A stretch of DNA of 64,000 nt from Rhyzopertha dominica (lineage: Eukaryota; Arthropoda; Insecta; Coleoptera; Bostrichidae), in the NCBI GenBank assembly GCA_025024175.1, contig QCXZ01000086.1, positions 14,660,245 through 14,724,244 of the forward strand, written 5' to 3'. Position numbers and translations under genes: made by a program. The notes beneath the pieces were generated by a model. It was not told the origin of the DNA. It did not search any database and saw only the letters and a program-made list of their open reading frames with translations. How positions within the stretch are numbered: the first letter of the stretch is position 1; each line of letters starts with the position of its first letter. Positions 23,410-34,610 of the stretch are shown in pieces.

Positions 23410-25390
23410 TCAATTATGGCAAACATAATTTTTATGAAAAATTCTTTTCCCGTGTAAAATTCCAGTTAATGTACCAGTGCCCAAAAGATTTCGTGTTTTT
23501 GTTTTGTTTAAGTTCACTAATGAAAATACTCTTTCAACACAAGCACTGCTGTGCGGTAGGATTTGTATAAAATTAACTAACTTCGATAGTTTGGGGAATA
23601 TTTTTTCTCCATTTGCGTATTTTAAAGTTTCAACATACTCCCAGAATTTTACAAAATCTCTTTCTGTAAAGTCACTTACAGTATTTGGTAGAAGTTTCCA
23701 CTCCCTGTCTATATCATTGTATTCAGTGGAACTTATAATATGAGTGATATGATGTGCTAATGGTATAACAGAAGGGAATTTTTTTGAATGTATATGTTCT
23801 GGTGTTATAATTTCCATATGTTTCAAATCCAACCTATCAAACGGAAATCTTATTTTAATTTGATCAAGTAAACTCGAATTTGTTCAACTCTGAATCAGGT
23901 AAATTATGTTGAAGCATACAGGCTGTTCCAGCTCCTCCAAAATACCATTGATCCGAAGGAAGTAAGTTTCTAGGTTTATGATAATCAATGCTTAATACGT
24001 CCTTAGAATCTGATACTTTAACAAATAATTCTAAGACTGTTTTGTACAAAGTTGCAACTTTATAGTATACAGTAAGTATATTTTAGGTTTTTCAGCCTGC
24101 ATTTCTAGGTTTAAACCTGGTATCATCGCCAATATAAAATCTAAAAAATTTAAATACATCTTTTGGATGACGTTCTGTAACAAATTACATATTTCATCTA
24201 CCATGTCAACGACTTTATCCGGATTGCTAAGGACTTCGTTTTGAAAATATATTTTTAAAGATTTCCACTGCTCTAACACTCTTCTAACCACAGTAATTAA
24301 GGATAACCATCGGGTTTGTGCAGGATGCAGCATTTTGTGTGGTTTAACACTACAGAATTCTTGAAACTCTTTAAATGTTGCAATGTTTTTGCTACTAAAA
24401 TGGAAATATTTATAAGTACTACGCAATAATGTTACTCTTGAGTTCGGTAATTTACTACATGCATAAGAGGTACATAATGCGAAAGAATGACAGCTGCATT
24501 TCATGATAAATAAATTTGGTATGTCATTTTTTAATGTTGTCAATGAATGTTTCTTTCCCCATCATACTGTTAGCACCGTCGCTACCGAAACCTATAATAT
24601 TACTTTTATAATTAATATTATTCTGTGCAAAGTAATCTTTAATTAAAGTATAGATTTCTTCAGATATTCCTCTTTCCTTAATGGGCAACAAGCCAAAAAA
24701 ATTGTCCATTACAACACTGACATCGTCTAAATATTTTGCAACACAAATGTTTTGAAGTACTTGAATCTGTACTTTCGTCTACAATTAAGGAAAGTTGTTT
24801 AGTTTTCATTGTTCATTTTTACCAATTACATTTTTGAGAATACCTGTGCATTAATTTCTACCTAGTGCAGTTTGTTTTGCAATTTTTGAATCAGGACACA
24901 CAGCTCTCAGTAAATTTGGCACATGATTTGCTTCGTTTAATGGAATATGGTGTTCTAAAATGAATGAAAATCTGATTTCAGACTCTTTTACAGACTGTCC
25001 CATAGTGAGAGATCCCTGCAGTTCTGATGTTTTGTAGTTGTTTCCATGTCTTTTTATTTCTGCGATGCCACCAACACAGTCAAGACGACGCGACATACAG
25101 TAAAAATACGTGGCCCCTCTTGAGCTTTTTGTAATCCATTTAAATTGTCCTTCCCATGATGAAGTGTACTTTTGGCTATACCTCTTCCGCTTGACTTTAG
25201 ATATTTTTTGTCTCCATTATCTTCTTTTTCTCTCTCTCTCTTCAACTGTTATTGCTAATTGAAATCATATCTAAGTTTAAATTAAACTTAGTTGTGAAAA
25301 ATGCCTTAGTGAATAATATAATGAAATTTGCATACCTCTCTTGCTGGAAGGTCCCAGTTCAGGCTCCATTTTAAACTAGCCAAGATTGAC
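23410..25390 (-). pseudogene. hAT-2 transposase, multiply frameshifted
   Basis: Read on the minus strand, the parts come in hAT order. They are a start near 25390 followed by a BED-like finger region (YSQKYTSSWEGQFKW ... CVGGIAEIKRHG), FILEHHIPLNEANHVPNLLRAVCPDSKIA (25096-24851), a VDEST-type first Asp motif near 24770, GFGSDGANSMMG with the second Asp (24600), the CSCHSFALCTSYA region (24500), TRWLSLITVVRRVLEQW (24300), and the dimerisation motif LPHSSACVERVFSLVNLNK (23560). At least four frame changes or stops separate them. It is a dead copy of the outer element's own gene. Confidence 0.85.
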
Positions 25391-25889
25391 AAATAAAAGA
25401 CTGAAGAACCTCAGAAAAACCGCGAGCATATTACGCACTACACACTGTACTTTTGTTGAGCACTTTGCACAGTCTGCTGTCTTGGGATTCACCGATATAT
25501 CTGATTTTAATTTACGCTTCATCGACAACCGATATCATGCTGCACGAAATATTTCCCTGAAAACAAACCACCGCAACTTGAAATTCGCATTTTCTCCAAC
25601 GGTTAGGAGACGGCGCAATAATAACTTATTAGTTTTTTGTTGCTAACTGAAATTATTTGCGTTTCGTATGAAATAATGGGGTGCTAAACATCTGTAGATT
25701 CCGTTATAAAATCTGTGTATACGTTAAGAAACATAAAAATCCGTAAATCTACGGATAAATCCGTAGGGTTAACATCGCTGCACACAACAACGTAAGCATC
25801 TCAAACATAATAATATTCTAGGTTAGATTTTTGCCGACTGACATCTGCCCAAGTGCACCGTAGTTGAGTGTTTTAAAGGTTTTAGTGCT

Positions 25890-26877
25890 TAACGCTACAG
25901 AACAAAATCTTGCTCATGAAATACGCAAGCGTTAAACGGCCATATACCAGCTACTTCAAATCCTTTAGCAGCTTTTTCTATATTTGCAATATGTGCAAAT
26001 AGTATTTCCAAATATTTAAATATTTGTACAACTTTATAAGTTGTGATGCGCTAACCAGAATTATTTGTATGCCATGCATCACATCTCTGGCATATTGCGT
26101 CCATATACGCAACAATCAAGAGGTTGTAGTTTATGACTCGTGTGGGGAGGTAAAGATATCATGATCAAGTTGTTCTCTTTCGCTTTGATAACAGCCTCGA
26201 ATGTTCTGTGGCTCCTATGATTGTCTAATATTAAAAAAAATTTTGACATCTACATCTACAAAGTGGCTAAGAAACTAAATAATGTTCATGTTTATCCATC
26301 CTGAAATATTAGAATACCCAATTGATCCTGCAGGGAAGCATCTCATCAGTAAAGTCTTGGGAAAGGAAAAATGGAGGAATGTCAAATCCCGACGCAGATA
26401 TTCCGCAAGAGGCTGTTATATTGAATCCTCTTTCGGCTCGAACTATACGGCCTACCTGTTTTTCATTTTTAGCTAAAATTTTTCTTGGGAAAGGAACAGT
26501 ATTTACACCACACTCGTCAAAATTAATAACCTGGTCAGCCTGAAATCCGTATTTTTTAATGAAGGTTCTGGCAGGTTGTGGAACTTTTCTACTTGAGGCT
26601 TGTTAAATCCTATTGCTCTTGTCATACTGGTAGCATCAGGAGCAGGAATGGAAATCTGCTGGTTTCTTTTGTTGAAGTTTGCCAACCAGTCAGCGCTTGC
26701 CAATTTGTCTTCTTTATGAAAAAGGTGCTTCACGTTTAATTTTTCTGCAAAATTAAAAGCAACAATCCGTTGTGGTTGTTCCGCAAAAACGGTTTTCTAA
26801 TTCTAAGATATGTTTAATGAGCAATTTTTCGTGTTCGGCAATAAATACTTGTTTAGTCATTATTTCTTGGATTCAAA
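25890..26877 (-). pseudogene. pogo-like (DDE_1) transposase remnant
   Basis: The minus strand begins MTKQVFIAEHEKLLIKHILE near 26877. It continues with FHKEDKLASADWLANFNKR and KPQVEKFHNLPEP, then in a shifted frame QADQVINFDECGVNTVPFPR (catalytic Asp), a histidine-rich HRTFEAVIKAKE, MISLPPHTSHKLQPLD, and a tail with KAAKGFEVAGIWPFN near 25960. These are the landmarks of pogo/Tigger/CENP-B-like transposases. Frameshifts and stops make it nonfunctional. TIRs were not found. Confidence 0.75.
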
Positions 26878-27229
26878 TGAGTTACCACATTGTGAGTCCG
26901 ACGAAGCAGTCATGATATAAATTGTTGACTGACTTTTCTAATGGACAAAGAATTTGTGTGTATGGCTTGCAAGGCTGCCTCCATATCTTGAGAAGTCCGC
27001 GTCTTCACGTTTTCTTTTGTATCGTAAACTCCTACAACATTTTTCCCATACTTTTTGTAATAACTTTTACTGGTGACATTTTTCGGGTAATAGGTGCATT
27101 ATGGGGGCATACCCAAATGCTAAACATATCCGCATCAATACTAGTTTTTGAAAAAACCTTGACGCTTCTATATTTTTTTATTCGGTGTTCACAGTTGAGG
27201 CTTTGTAACCAATTAAGTATTAGAGGATT

Positions 27230-27430
27230 AGAGAAAATTACTTCGTTGTAGTAAAACTTTATTTTCTTCAGGACCGGTTTCGACCTATAAGGTCATCATC
27301 AGCTGAATCTACCAATTTGCAATACCAAAGTTAGTAATAATTAAATGATGTTTTTTTTTATTTTCTTACCGTCTAAAAACCTAATAAAATTACAATAACA
27401 AAAAAAATCACCACACACTTGTGACATTTC
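27230..27430 (-). mobile_element. Penelope-like element terminal fragment
   Basis: A ~200-bp AT-rich fragment contains GGACCGGTTTCGACCTATAA and GGTCATCATCAG, the signature seen at Penelope-like element ends in arthropods. No ORF is present. It abuts the broken endonuclease end of the non-LTR element at about 27440. Boundaries are approximate. Confidence 0.55.
27271..27303 (-). ncRNA. Minimal hammerhead ribozyme motif
   Basis: On the minus strand the order is CTGATGA (27302-27296), a stem-loop GACCTTATAGGTC, GAAAC (27281-27277), CG and GTC (27274-27272). This matches the type I minimal hammerheads known in Penelope-like terminal repeats: both invariant boxes, a short stem II and a tiny stem III before the GTC cleavage site. 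The call rests on sequence pattern only. Confidence 0.6.
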
Positions 27431-27439
27431 GAACATTAA

Positions 27440-28700
27440 ATAACTCTCTTCAGCCTTGGCTCCCCACGCTTGATGTTTTGCCTTTTAATCACCGCCGACT
27501 ATTATTCTATCATGTTCTTTTATGAGCTGATAAACTTCGTCCAGTATTAATTTTTCTGACGCAGGCCAATATATGGCCACGATTGTGGTCCGTTTTCAAT
27601 CCACGAAAGCTTCTATTGCCACCGGTTCTACTCCTGTTGTGTTTGTCTCTATTTCAAGGATGCATCTTCCTTTCTTAAAGAGAATGACCACTCCTCTAGG
27701 TATGCCAATCCTGTCTTTCCTAATCATCTGATATCCTCTGACGTTGACAATCTTGTTTGGTTTCCTTCGATATGGCTTCTACTTTCTTTTCGAGTTCGTT
27801 TTGTTTCTTCTCTCATTTTTTCAGTTTATCTGCGTAGCTCACGCCCTTTTTATTTCAGCACGCTCTAGAACTGCCCTTTTTCCTCTTCCTTTTTCTGCCG
27901 CAGCGCCTCAGGGTATTGCGGGCATTCCCACGCAGATACCAAGTGCTTTCCTCCGCAATTACATATTGGGAAACTCTCTTGATGGGTGTTTCTCGACACA
28001 CCTCTTGCAAGTTTCCTCGTTCTTGCATCTACGTCGTACATGTCCGTACTGCTGAAACTTGAACCACTGTTGTGCCCGTGTCGGCCTCCTTTTCAGCTCA
28101 GCCGTTATTTTCGTATTTCTTATATGAGTTAAGGAGAATAATTCTATTGCCTTCTCATCCTCTGGTGCGTTAACTAACATCATTGGTAATTTTCCATATT
28201 TGTTCCCCAGCTGCTTCACAGAGTTGACTTTGAACCCTTTTTCCGCGAGTTCCTCCTGGATCTCTTCTTCAGTGGTCTCCTTACGAACTTTCCTGAATAC
28301 TACCTTCAATTCCTTCTCGGCCGGCAACTGCCATGTGTGATCTTGAAACCGTCGAGCATTTTTACCATTTTCCTGTAGTCCGCTTCGTCTTGCGTGAAAA
28401 CCTTTGTTTCCTCCTTTACCACTCTAATTTCATACGGTACTATCTTAGCCTGCTTCATCATTTCTTTTATAGATTTGAAAACGCCTTCTTGCGTAACAAC
28501 GATCGGCGGGGGACGCCTGATCTTCTTCGGTTTTTCCGCTTTACCCTCTCTGATCGCCTTCTGAGGCAATTCTGGCCTTATGTTGATCCCATCGATCAAC
28601 ACTTCTCCATGTTTTAGCCTTTTTTGCTCCGTTTTCTCCCGGCTTTCCTTTTCCTCTCGCTATCCTTAATCCCTATTTCCATCTTTACGACATTCTGTCC
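27440..28700 (-). pseudogene. Jockey-like non-LTR retrotransposon: ORF1 and start of endonuclease
   Basis: ORF1 (about 28700-27880, broken by frameshifts) encodes a basic N-terminal region, the segment VVFRKVRKETTEEEIQEELA typical of the region before the zinc knuckles, and Cys/His knuckles (FQQYGHVRRRCKNEETCKRC, then CNCGGKHLVSAWECP). Further on, the apurinic endonuclease of ORF2 begins (VNVRGYQMIRKDRIGIPRG ... FKKGRCILEIETN ... IIVGGD ... AKHQAWGA near 27480). The rest of ORF2 is absent; the element stops at the Penelope fragment. Element class is by ORF1 plus endonuclease architecture. Confidence 0.75.
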
Positions 28701-29176
28701 AATAACGGGAATGTTTCCCCTTTTCTCTGCTTCGTTCGAACGTAACACCGCCAGAGTGCAACTCAATGCGGTTATGTGGCTTGCATTCTGACGTCGTCAT
28801 CTAACAACTGCAACTCACGCATCAAACTTGCTGGCCGATTGCAACCACTAGTCTTTCAGTAATTTCTCAATTGCATAGCACGATGTTCAGTCAGAATAGT
28901 CAGAGGTTCGCAGCACGCACCAATCACTAAGACAAATAGAACTGACATGCGCGCTTCAACCTGTAACCGTGCAGTGATGCTAGATCGTTGCAGTTGAAAA
29001 TACCTAGGTTATTAGGCAATTGTCCCTAGAACTCCCTAAATCTTAATGTGTTCTCAAACATATTAAGATATTAAAACTCACACAGAAAACAAAGTTTTAT
29101 TCAAGTATTAATGTTACATCTATGAACACACTCAAAATACATGAAGTAATATAATATATAGTTAATAATCTAATAC

Positions 29177-29540
29177 TTAATAAAAAAACGAAATGATGTC
29201 ATTATTAGCTAGCTTTAAATGATCATCAGTAACCTCAAATCCATGACAATACTCCTCAGAAGAGAATCTAATCAGAGACCAAGCATTGAGAGCATCACTA
29301 CCTATTTTGTTACGTTTCTTTGTTTTTACATCATTAACTACTGAAAACACCTTCTCTGTTTCTGCATTAGTACATGGTAAAGCCAAATATACACTCGGCA
29401 GTTTACAAATATCATATTCCAAATCATAATTAAAAGCCCTATTTTGAGCTAACTTGTGCCAGAATTCCGCAACACCTAATTTTGTTAAAGTTCCCTTTTC
29501 AGTTTCATCAAAATTTTGTGCAATATTTTTCAATTAACGA
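29177..29540 (-). pseudogene. hAT transposase C-terminal fragment
   Basis: A 118-codon open frame contains the hAT dimerisation region LPSVYLALPCTNAETEKVFS followed by a basic KKRNK stretch and LNAWSLIRF. The upstream part is missing; the frame ends at the 3' tail of the next non-LTR element (about 29556), which probably inserted into it. About 150 bp of AT-rich sequence follow on the 3' side. Confidence 0.7.
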
Positions 29541-29555
29541 TCAATACTGTTGGCT

Positions 29556-31370
29556 TGGCAAAAATATAATAATAATAATAATAATATTAATACGGTTTAT
29601 TTATACATACAAATGGAAGGCTGCTAGCACAATGCGCTCTCTTCCACAGTCTCCAAACAAAAATTTTTTCCAGAGGTACAAATAAGTAATTATATTACAG
29701 CGAATAATGTTACAAATTGAAAACTTGGGCATGCAGGGTTAAACATATAATTGTAAAATAGGAAAACAATAAAAAAAATCAGTTCTAATTTAACATAATG
29801 TTTACAGTTTTTCTATTATTTTTGACTTAAAATGTTAACGAGGTAATCTAACAATTTATTCAACAGTGTAGGAGCTGTTTATGAGAAACTTCCTTCAAAT
29901 TTTGACGTAGTGTGTTGCGGATTAGTACAGCAGTTTACTATTATATTTACTCGGTGTATATCACATCTTCTAGACAATAATGTATACAGATAATAAGGAC
30001 AATGCGTATTGACAATGTTGTACAACAAGTTAAAATACAAATAAGTAATTCTTTGTTCTACATTGAGTTCCTTTAGTCTAATTAGGTAATGCGTTTTATT
30101 TTCACGAAATCGAACACCACAAACATGCGTTGCAATTTTTTGCGGTTATTCTGCGTCAAAAAACCATAATACACAGAAGAGCAATAGTCTATCTGTGGGT
30201 GCACTAAACTTTTCATCAATTCTAATTGACAATCTAGTTGATTTTCGAAGTTAAATACCTTAATTTTTGCATAGAACGCTTGTATACATTCTGAGCGTTG
30301 TCATCAAAAGTCAGTAATCCATCTAATGTTATCCCTAAATCTCTTACAATTCTTGCATAAGTAATTCTTTCATCTTTAAGAGATAAAGGAAGAAATGACT
30401 CAATGGATACTTTATCACTATCATTTCCCACAGCAAGCGCCGTAGTTATTGTAGTGTTTATTTTTAAGCCATGCTTTTAGGAATAAACACTAATGCTTTG
30501 AAGATCACTATTTACAAATGACGCAGTATTTTCAACATACTGAAGGAGTAATATAACTGGATATGGTCGTCGTACTGCTACAAACAGTTCGGCAAATCGA
30601 ACATATATACAAAATAGAAGCGGGCCCAGGACCCTACCTTGAGGAACACCGGCATTTATCATTTGTAGAGAGGATTCAGTCCCAGGCTGAATTACTACCT
30701 TTTGTTTTCGGCCTTTTAAGTAACTGGACAATCAATTTAATGTAATTATATCGAATCTTATATGTTTAAGTTTTGACAGAAGTAGTTCATGATTTACTAA
30801 ATCAAAAGCCTTGCTCTATTCTAACAATACCAACACTGAAGGGCATGATTATTCCATTGCTGAAGCCAAACTATCGGTCATATGCATGTGCGCCGTATGC
30901 GTGCCATGGCCAGAGCGAACTGAACAGCTGGAAGAATAGCATTTGTTTCCAAATATGGTTAATTTGTGATGCTAGTATTTTTTCAAATATTTTTGAGCAC
31001 ACCGACAAAATACTAATTGGTCTTAGCTGCTCAAACCCGGCCCCGGTTGCACGGGAAGCGCTACAACTCTAGCGATCTTCCACACTTCCGGAAAAACTCC
31101 CCCATGAACGGACCGGTTGAATATGTCTGAGAATATCAAGAATGTACGGAATGACTATAATGAGCATTTTCAACGAAACTCCGTTCTCGCAACATGCGTT
31201 AGTTTTTACTGACTTTAGTGCTTTATTTATAACATCGTTTGTTATTTCTTCAAACTTAAAACCATCTTTATGAATTAAAGAGTTTGATGAATAAAAATCT
31301 ATAGTATCTTGATAAACTTGACTGACTCCAGCAACATGTATGGCACGCCGTTTTACCATTTAATGTAGGG
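29556..31370 (-). pseudogene. 5'-truncated non-LTR retrotransposon (reverse transcriptase)
   Basis: The minus strand holds ORF2 pieces in order: a pre-RT linker (EEITNDVINKALKSVKTNA, about 31250), an RT start resembling WKIARVV (31080), a SKAFDLVNH-like motif with stops (30800), SSYLKGRKQKVVIQPGTESS and INAGVPQGRVLGPLLFCIYV (30730-30600), and a C-terminal part (RDLGITLDGLLTFDDNAQNV, 30350). A frame near 29850-30130 continues the RT C-terminus. The left end is an ATAATAATAAT tract (29562-29587), probably the 3' tail. The endonuclease is lost. The clade is Jockey/CR1-like by motif; it is not the same element as at 27440-28700. Confidence 0.75.
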
Positions 31371-31722
31371 TTTCCATAAAGGGTTTATGAAAATCAGGAG
31401 AAGTGAGCCCTGAAAACCGGACGAATTCCGGTCTTTGCCGAAAAATACGCCATAAATTTACTTATGTACTTTAAAGTGTAAAAGAAATTATAAGGGGTTA
31501 AGAATTTATTTATTTTATTAAAAAATAAGTTTTAGCCGCAAAATACATAAATCTATGTTTAAATCTCTGGAATAAAAAATAAAATCTATATTCTTTGGTA
31601 AAGAAAATACAGTTGGGTTGTTGTAAGTGTAAAAAAACTCCGATTTCTGAACTTCGTTCAGTATGAAAAAATTTTTCAGTGACATAATATAGTCATAAAA
31701 CTCGGAACAGGTCCTGTCAAAA

Positions 31723-32243
31723 TTAAATATGGTATATGGTATAAATAAAGGTATAATAACCTTTTATGGAATCAAGAGTAAGCCTATTCCGATCTTTTGT
31801 CCATTGGGCAGTAAATAAAGAAAATATTCGTTCAACATTTATATTATGTGGAGTGATAGCAAAGAAGAATTCACATATTTTCAACAGTTCTGAAAAACTT
31901 TCAATAGCTATACATTGCTGAAATAAGTTGACCACTTTTTGTGAGCTTGCAAATCATGTTTCTCTATAGTAAAACTTTCGATAATACATTTTGTAATAAG
32001 GAATAGTGGTCAAAAATATTTGCGTCGTCTATATTAACACTATTAATAACTTTTGCTTTTTAACCTGCTGTTTAAGTTTTCAATGACATTTCGTGCGATT
32101 CTTTCAATATTCTGATGAAAAACTGTCATTAATGAATGTACAAAATATAGGTACGCTTCAGAAAAAGAATTTTCAGAAAGTGATTTTAATATAATAAGGG
32201 AATTAGTATCAGATAAAAAATAAGACTTTAAACGTTCAAACAT
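31723..32243 (-). pseudogene. hAT transposase fragments of another family
   Basis: Two pieces in different frames are visible. 32043-32243 reads MFERLKSYFLSDTNSLIILK and on to IERIARNVIENL. 31723-31935 carries FFAITPHNINVERIFSLFTA, then QWTKDRNRLTLDSIKGYY, the hAT dimerisation motif. The sequence differs from the three other hATs in the window. Downstream (31371-31720) lies AT-rich 3' sequence with a small palindrome, ACCGGACGAATTCCGGT, near 31427. The catalytic core is missing. Confidence 0.65.
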
Positions 32244-32399
32244 CCTCAGAAGTCTTTATATTGCTGGAGAAAGTGACAACCACCTTGTTTTAGAATGATA
32301 CAAAAGTTGTTAATTTTAATGTAAAAAAATTTATATGTCAATGAAAATAAGCATTTGGTTTAAAATGCAAAAACAAATTTATGTGTTAATATTATCATT

Positions 32400-32764
32400 A
32401 TCTGGCGACATAAAGACAATCATTTAAAATTATGTCATGACATAAAGTAAATTCAAAATACTTGGGAGAGAATGGCAAAAATGGATCATCATTATTATGC
32501 GTAGGCATAAATTTAATAAATTTTTATTATGCACCAGCATAATAATAAATAATTTTCTTTCTATCCGCATCGAAAATACTTCAGCTGGTTAAGATTTCAT
32601 CCAAATGTAATAATAATAATGCCAAGAATTAAAGTTATACCTGAGTATAATTTTAAAATTGTGATGTCAGCAAAATAATGTCTAACAGTATTATTATTAT
32701 ATCATGACAAAATAGTAATTAATTTATATTTAAAGCTCACTACCTAATATTTCTATTATGCTAC

Positions 32765-32796
<32 letters not shown>

Positions 32797-33009
32797 TCAA
32801 TGAAATGTTTTGCTATAACAGAAAAGTAATGAAAAGGTAACACAAATATTTTTTAAATTTGATGTTACAAATGCATTTATTATTATGGCGTTATATAAAT
32901 TTTAATCAGATTTTCTATTACGCTGAAGCAAAACANAAATTCAAGTTATTATTATGTCCCGAGATAATAAAAATTCATGAAATATTATTTTGTCGGGACA
33001 TAATAATAA
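32400..33009. repeat. Cluster of short TTATTAT palindromes
   Basis: Several small inverted repeats built on TTATTATG and CATAATAA occur in 600 bp. They include a perfect 16-bp palindrome, TTATGTCATGACATAA (about 32432-32447), an ATAATAATAAT run near 32766-32796, and a ~60-bp hairpin with arms TATTATTATGTCCCGA and TCGGGACATAATAATA ending at the edge of the DIRS element. No gene is present. Confidence 0.6.
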
Positions 33010-33390
33010 TTAAGGATTAAACGACTTATCTGTAAGGAAGTTCAATCCAAATTATACGAGGTTGGTCACATCCGAATAGTTTACAATGTAGTAGTACTTC
33101 TTATAGCTATACGCGCAAGTTAGAGAGAGAGAGAGAGAAATAGTTGGCGGGCCACCCCACCCCGCGCGGCTCAAGTACCGTCATTATACTTCGAACCCTG
33201 AGGACTGCCTCGACTCTTCGGGCGGGAGAAGGTAAGTATGGTAAGTATATACATCCAAATCAGCAGGGAGGGAGTTCACTATTCGGATGTGACCAACCTC
33301 GTATAATTTGGATTGAACTTCCTTACAGGTAAGTCGTTTAATCCTTAATTATGCTTCGGTTGGTCACATCCGAATAGTTTACAATGTAGA
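33010..33390. repeat. DIRS terminal inverted repeat complex
   Basis: The arm TTAAGGATTAAACGACTTA... (33010-33080) and its reverse complement (33278-33348) differ at one position over 71 bp, with a ~197-bp spacer containing a GAGAGAGA run. A 31-bp direct copy of the arm's inner part (GTTGGTCACATCCGAATAGT...) returns at 33360-33390. This arrangement resembles DIRS terminal repeats next to an internal complementary region used to complete the circular intermediate. Confidence 0.75.
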
Positions 33391-33623
33391 TGTTTAAAGA
33401 TTTTGAGGGGCGATATGAATGCACGACAAGTTTTTATTTATAATTATTTTATATAGTCATGCAAAAAATCCACATTAAGTATATAATTTTATGAACATTT
33501 AATAACAATATTTATTCTCAGTAGTAAAATAATAATAATGGTAAGTATAACATCTAATGAGAATATAACCACTAACAATTGCTTATCACAATAAAACACA
33601 ACCTATTAATGCGGTTTTAACAT

Positions 33624-34610
33624 CTAATCTGATTTATTAATGTAGCCTGCAAAGAATTCCCTAGCACCTAATGGTTTATTGTAGAATTTGAAAAATGTTT
33701 GAGACCTTTCGGTCCATCCTGCCGAGGTTTTAATCGTATCTATCGTAATACCCGCTCTTAGGGCAGCAGATGAGGCCGCGTGCCTTGTACTATGAGCTTT
33801 AAATTTGAGAGTATCAATGCCTCCGTTTGCCAAGCCTCTTTTAATCCATCGACTTAACGTTTGTGACGATGCTGGATGGTGAGGCTTTTTTATCGTTAGA
33901 ATAAGAAAATCATCTGAGTCTTTCCTTAAAGGTTGTGTACGGTTAATATAGTGCACCAGCGTCGAGGCAATACATAGAGAGGGTTTATTCGTAAAAAATG
34001 GGAATCTCATGAGAGGTTGTGGCCGTTTAGGCCCTGACGTTTTTAAAATATCAGAGAAGATTATTTCTATCCCTTCATTATGAACAACTATGTTGCTAAC
34101 CCTGATGTTACAGAAGGTTTGCACCCTTTGAGCAGATCCTAGTGCTAACAGAAGAACAAGTTTGACTGAGAGTTTTTTCAAATTTAATGAATTGAGGGAG
34201 TACAAATTTTCTAGATACGTGAGAACCGGTTGAGGGTCCCATGTCTGTTCATAACGTGGAAAGTTGGGTCTAGACTTGAATACTTCCCTCATAAACCTAT
34301 CTACCGCAGAGCATTTTCCGGTTTCTGATAAAAGATTTATGGCTGACCTATGACTGTTTAAGGTAGAGTAATTAGCACCGTTTTTAAATTCAGTTTGTAA
34401 TAATTTTAAAATACTTTTGGTGGGAGGTTGTAGGATATCAGAAAGATTACCCTTACAATAAGTCCAAAGTTTTTTATATGTAGAAGAGTACTGGTTTATC
34501 GAATTCTTGCTGAGTGATGCTATCATAGTTTCTAAGGAGTTTTCTGGGATATTTTTCAATCTAAATGCTTCCCTAATAAGATTGCTGCCCCCAGGGAAAG
34601 CTGCTGCCAT
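33624..34610 (-). CDS. DIRS tyrosine recombinase
   Basis: The enzyme integrates the circular DNA intermediate by site-specific recombination, which explains why DIRS elements lack an integrase. The 328-residue frame is uninterrupted. The catalytic residues can be placed: Arg162 in LGSAQRVQTF, His273-x-x-Arg276 in KAHSTRHAAS, Trp299 in SAGWTERSQ and the nucleophile Tyr310 in FFKFYNKP. An N-terminal SAM-like DNA-binding region (about residues 25-120, with NSINQYSSTYKKLWTYC) precedes the catalytic domain. It lies downstream of RT/RNase H in the same orientation, as in other DIRS elements. The start is uncertain because the frame may be translated as part of a longer product. Confidence 0.88.
   Translation of the reverse strand: MAAAFPGGSNLIREAFRLKNIPENSLETMIASLSKNSINQYSSTYKKLWTYCKGNLSDILQPPTKSILKLLQTEFKNGANYSTLNSHRSAINLLSETGKCSAVDRFMREVFKSRPNFPRYEQTWDPQPVLTYLENLYSLNSLNLKKLSVKLVLLLALGSAQRVQTFCNIRVSNIVVHNEGIEIIFSDILKTSGPKRPQPLMRFPFFTNKPSLCIASTLVHYINRTQPLRKDSDDFLILTIKKPHHPASSQTLSRWIKRGLANGGIDTLKFKAHSTRHAASSAALRAGITIDTIKTSAGWTERSQTFFKFYNKPLGAREFFAGYINKSD

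Larger units (their letters stand above)
2851..25780 (-). mobile_element. Outer hAT DNA transposon (hAT-2), expanded by nested insertions
   Basis: The right end reads inward CAGCGATGTTAACCC (25780 to 25766) and the left end CATTGTTGTTAACCT (2851-2865), matching at 11 of 15 positions. Identical 8-bp copies of CACACAAC lie immediately outside both ends (2843-2850 and 25781-25788), the TSD length expected for hAT. The element's own transposase is at 23410-25390 on the minus strand. Only 15 bp of its 3' end lie left of the nested hAT-1 insertion, so the unexpanded element would be roughly 2.7 kb. The exact TSD at 23 kb separation is the strongest evidence; the left TIR is somewhat diverged. Confidence 0.75.
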
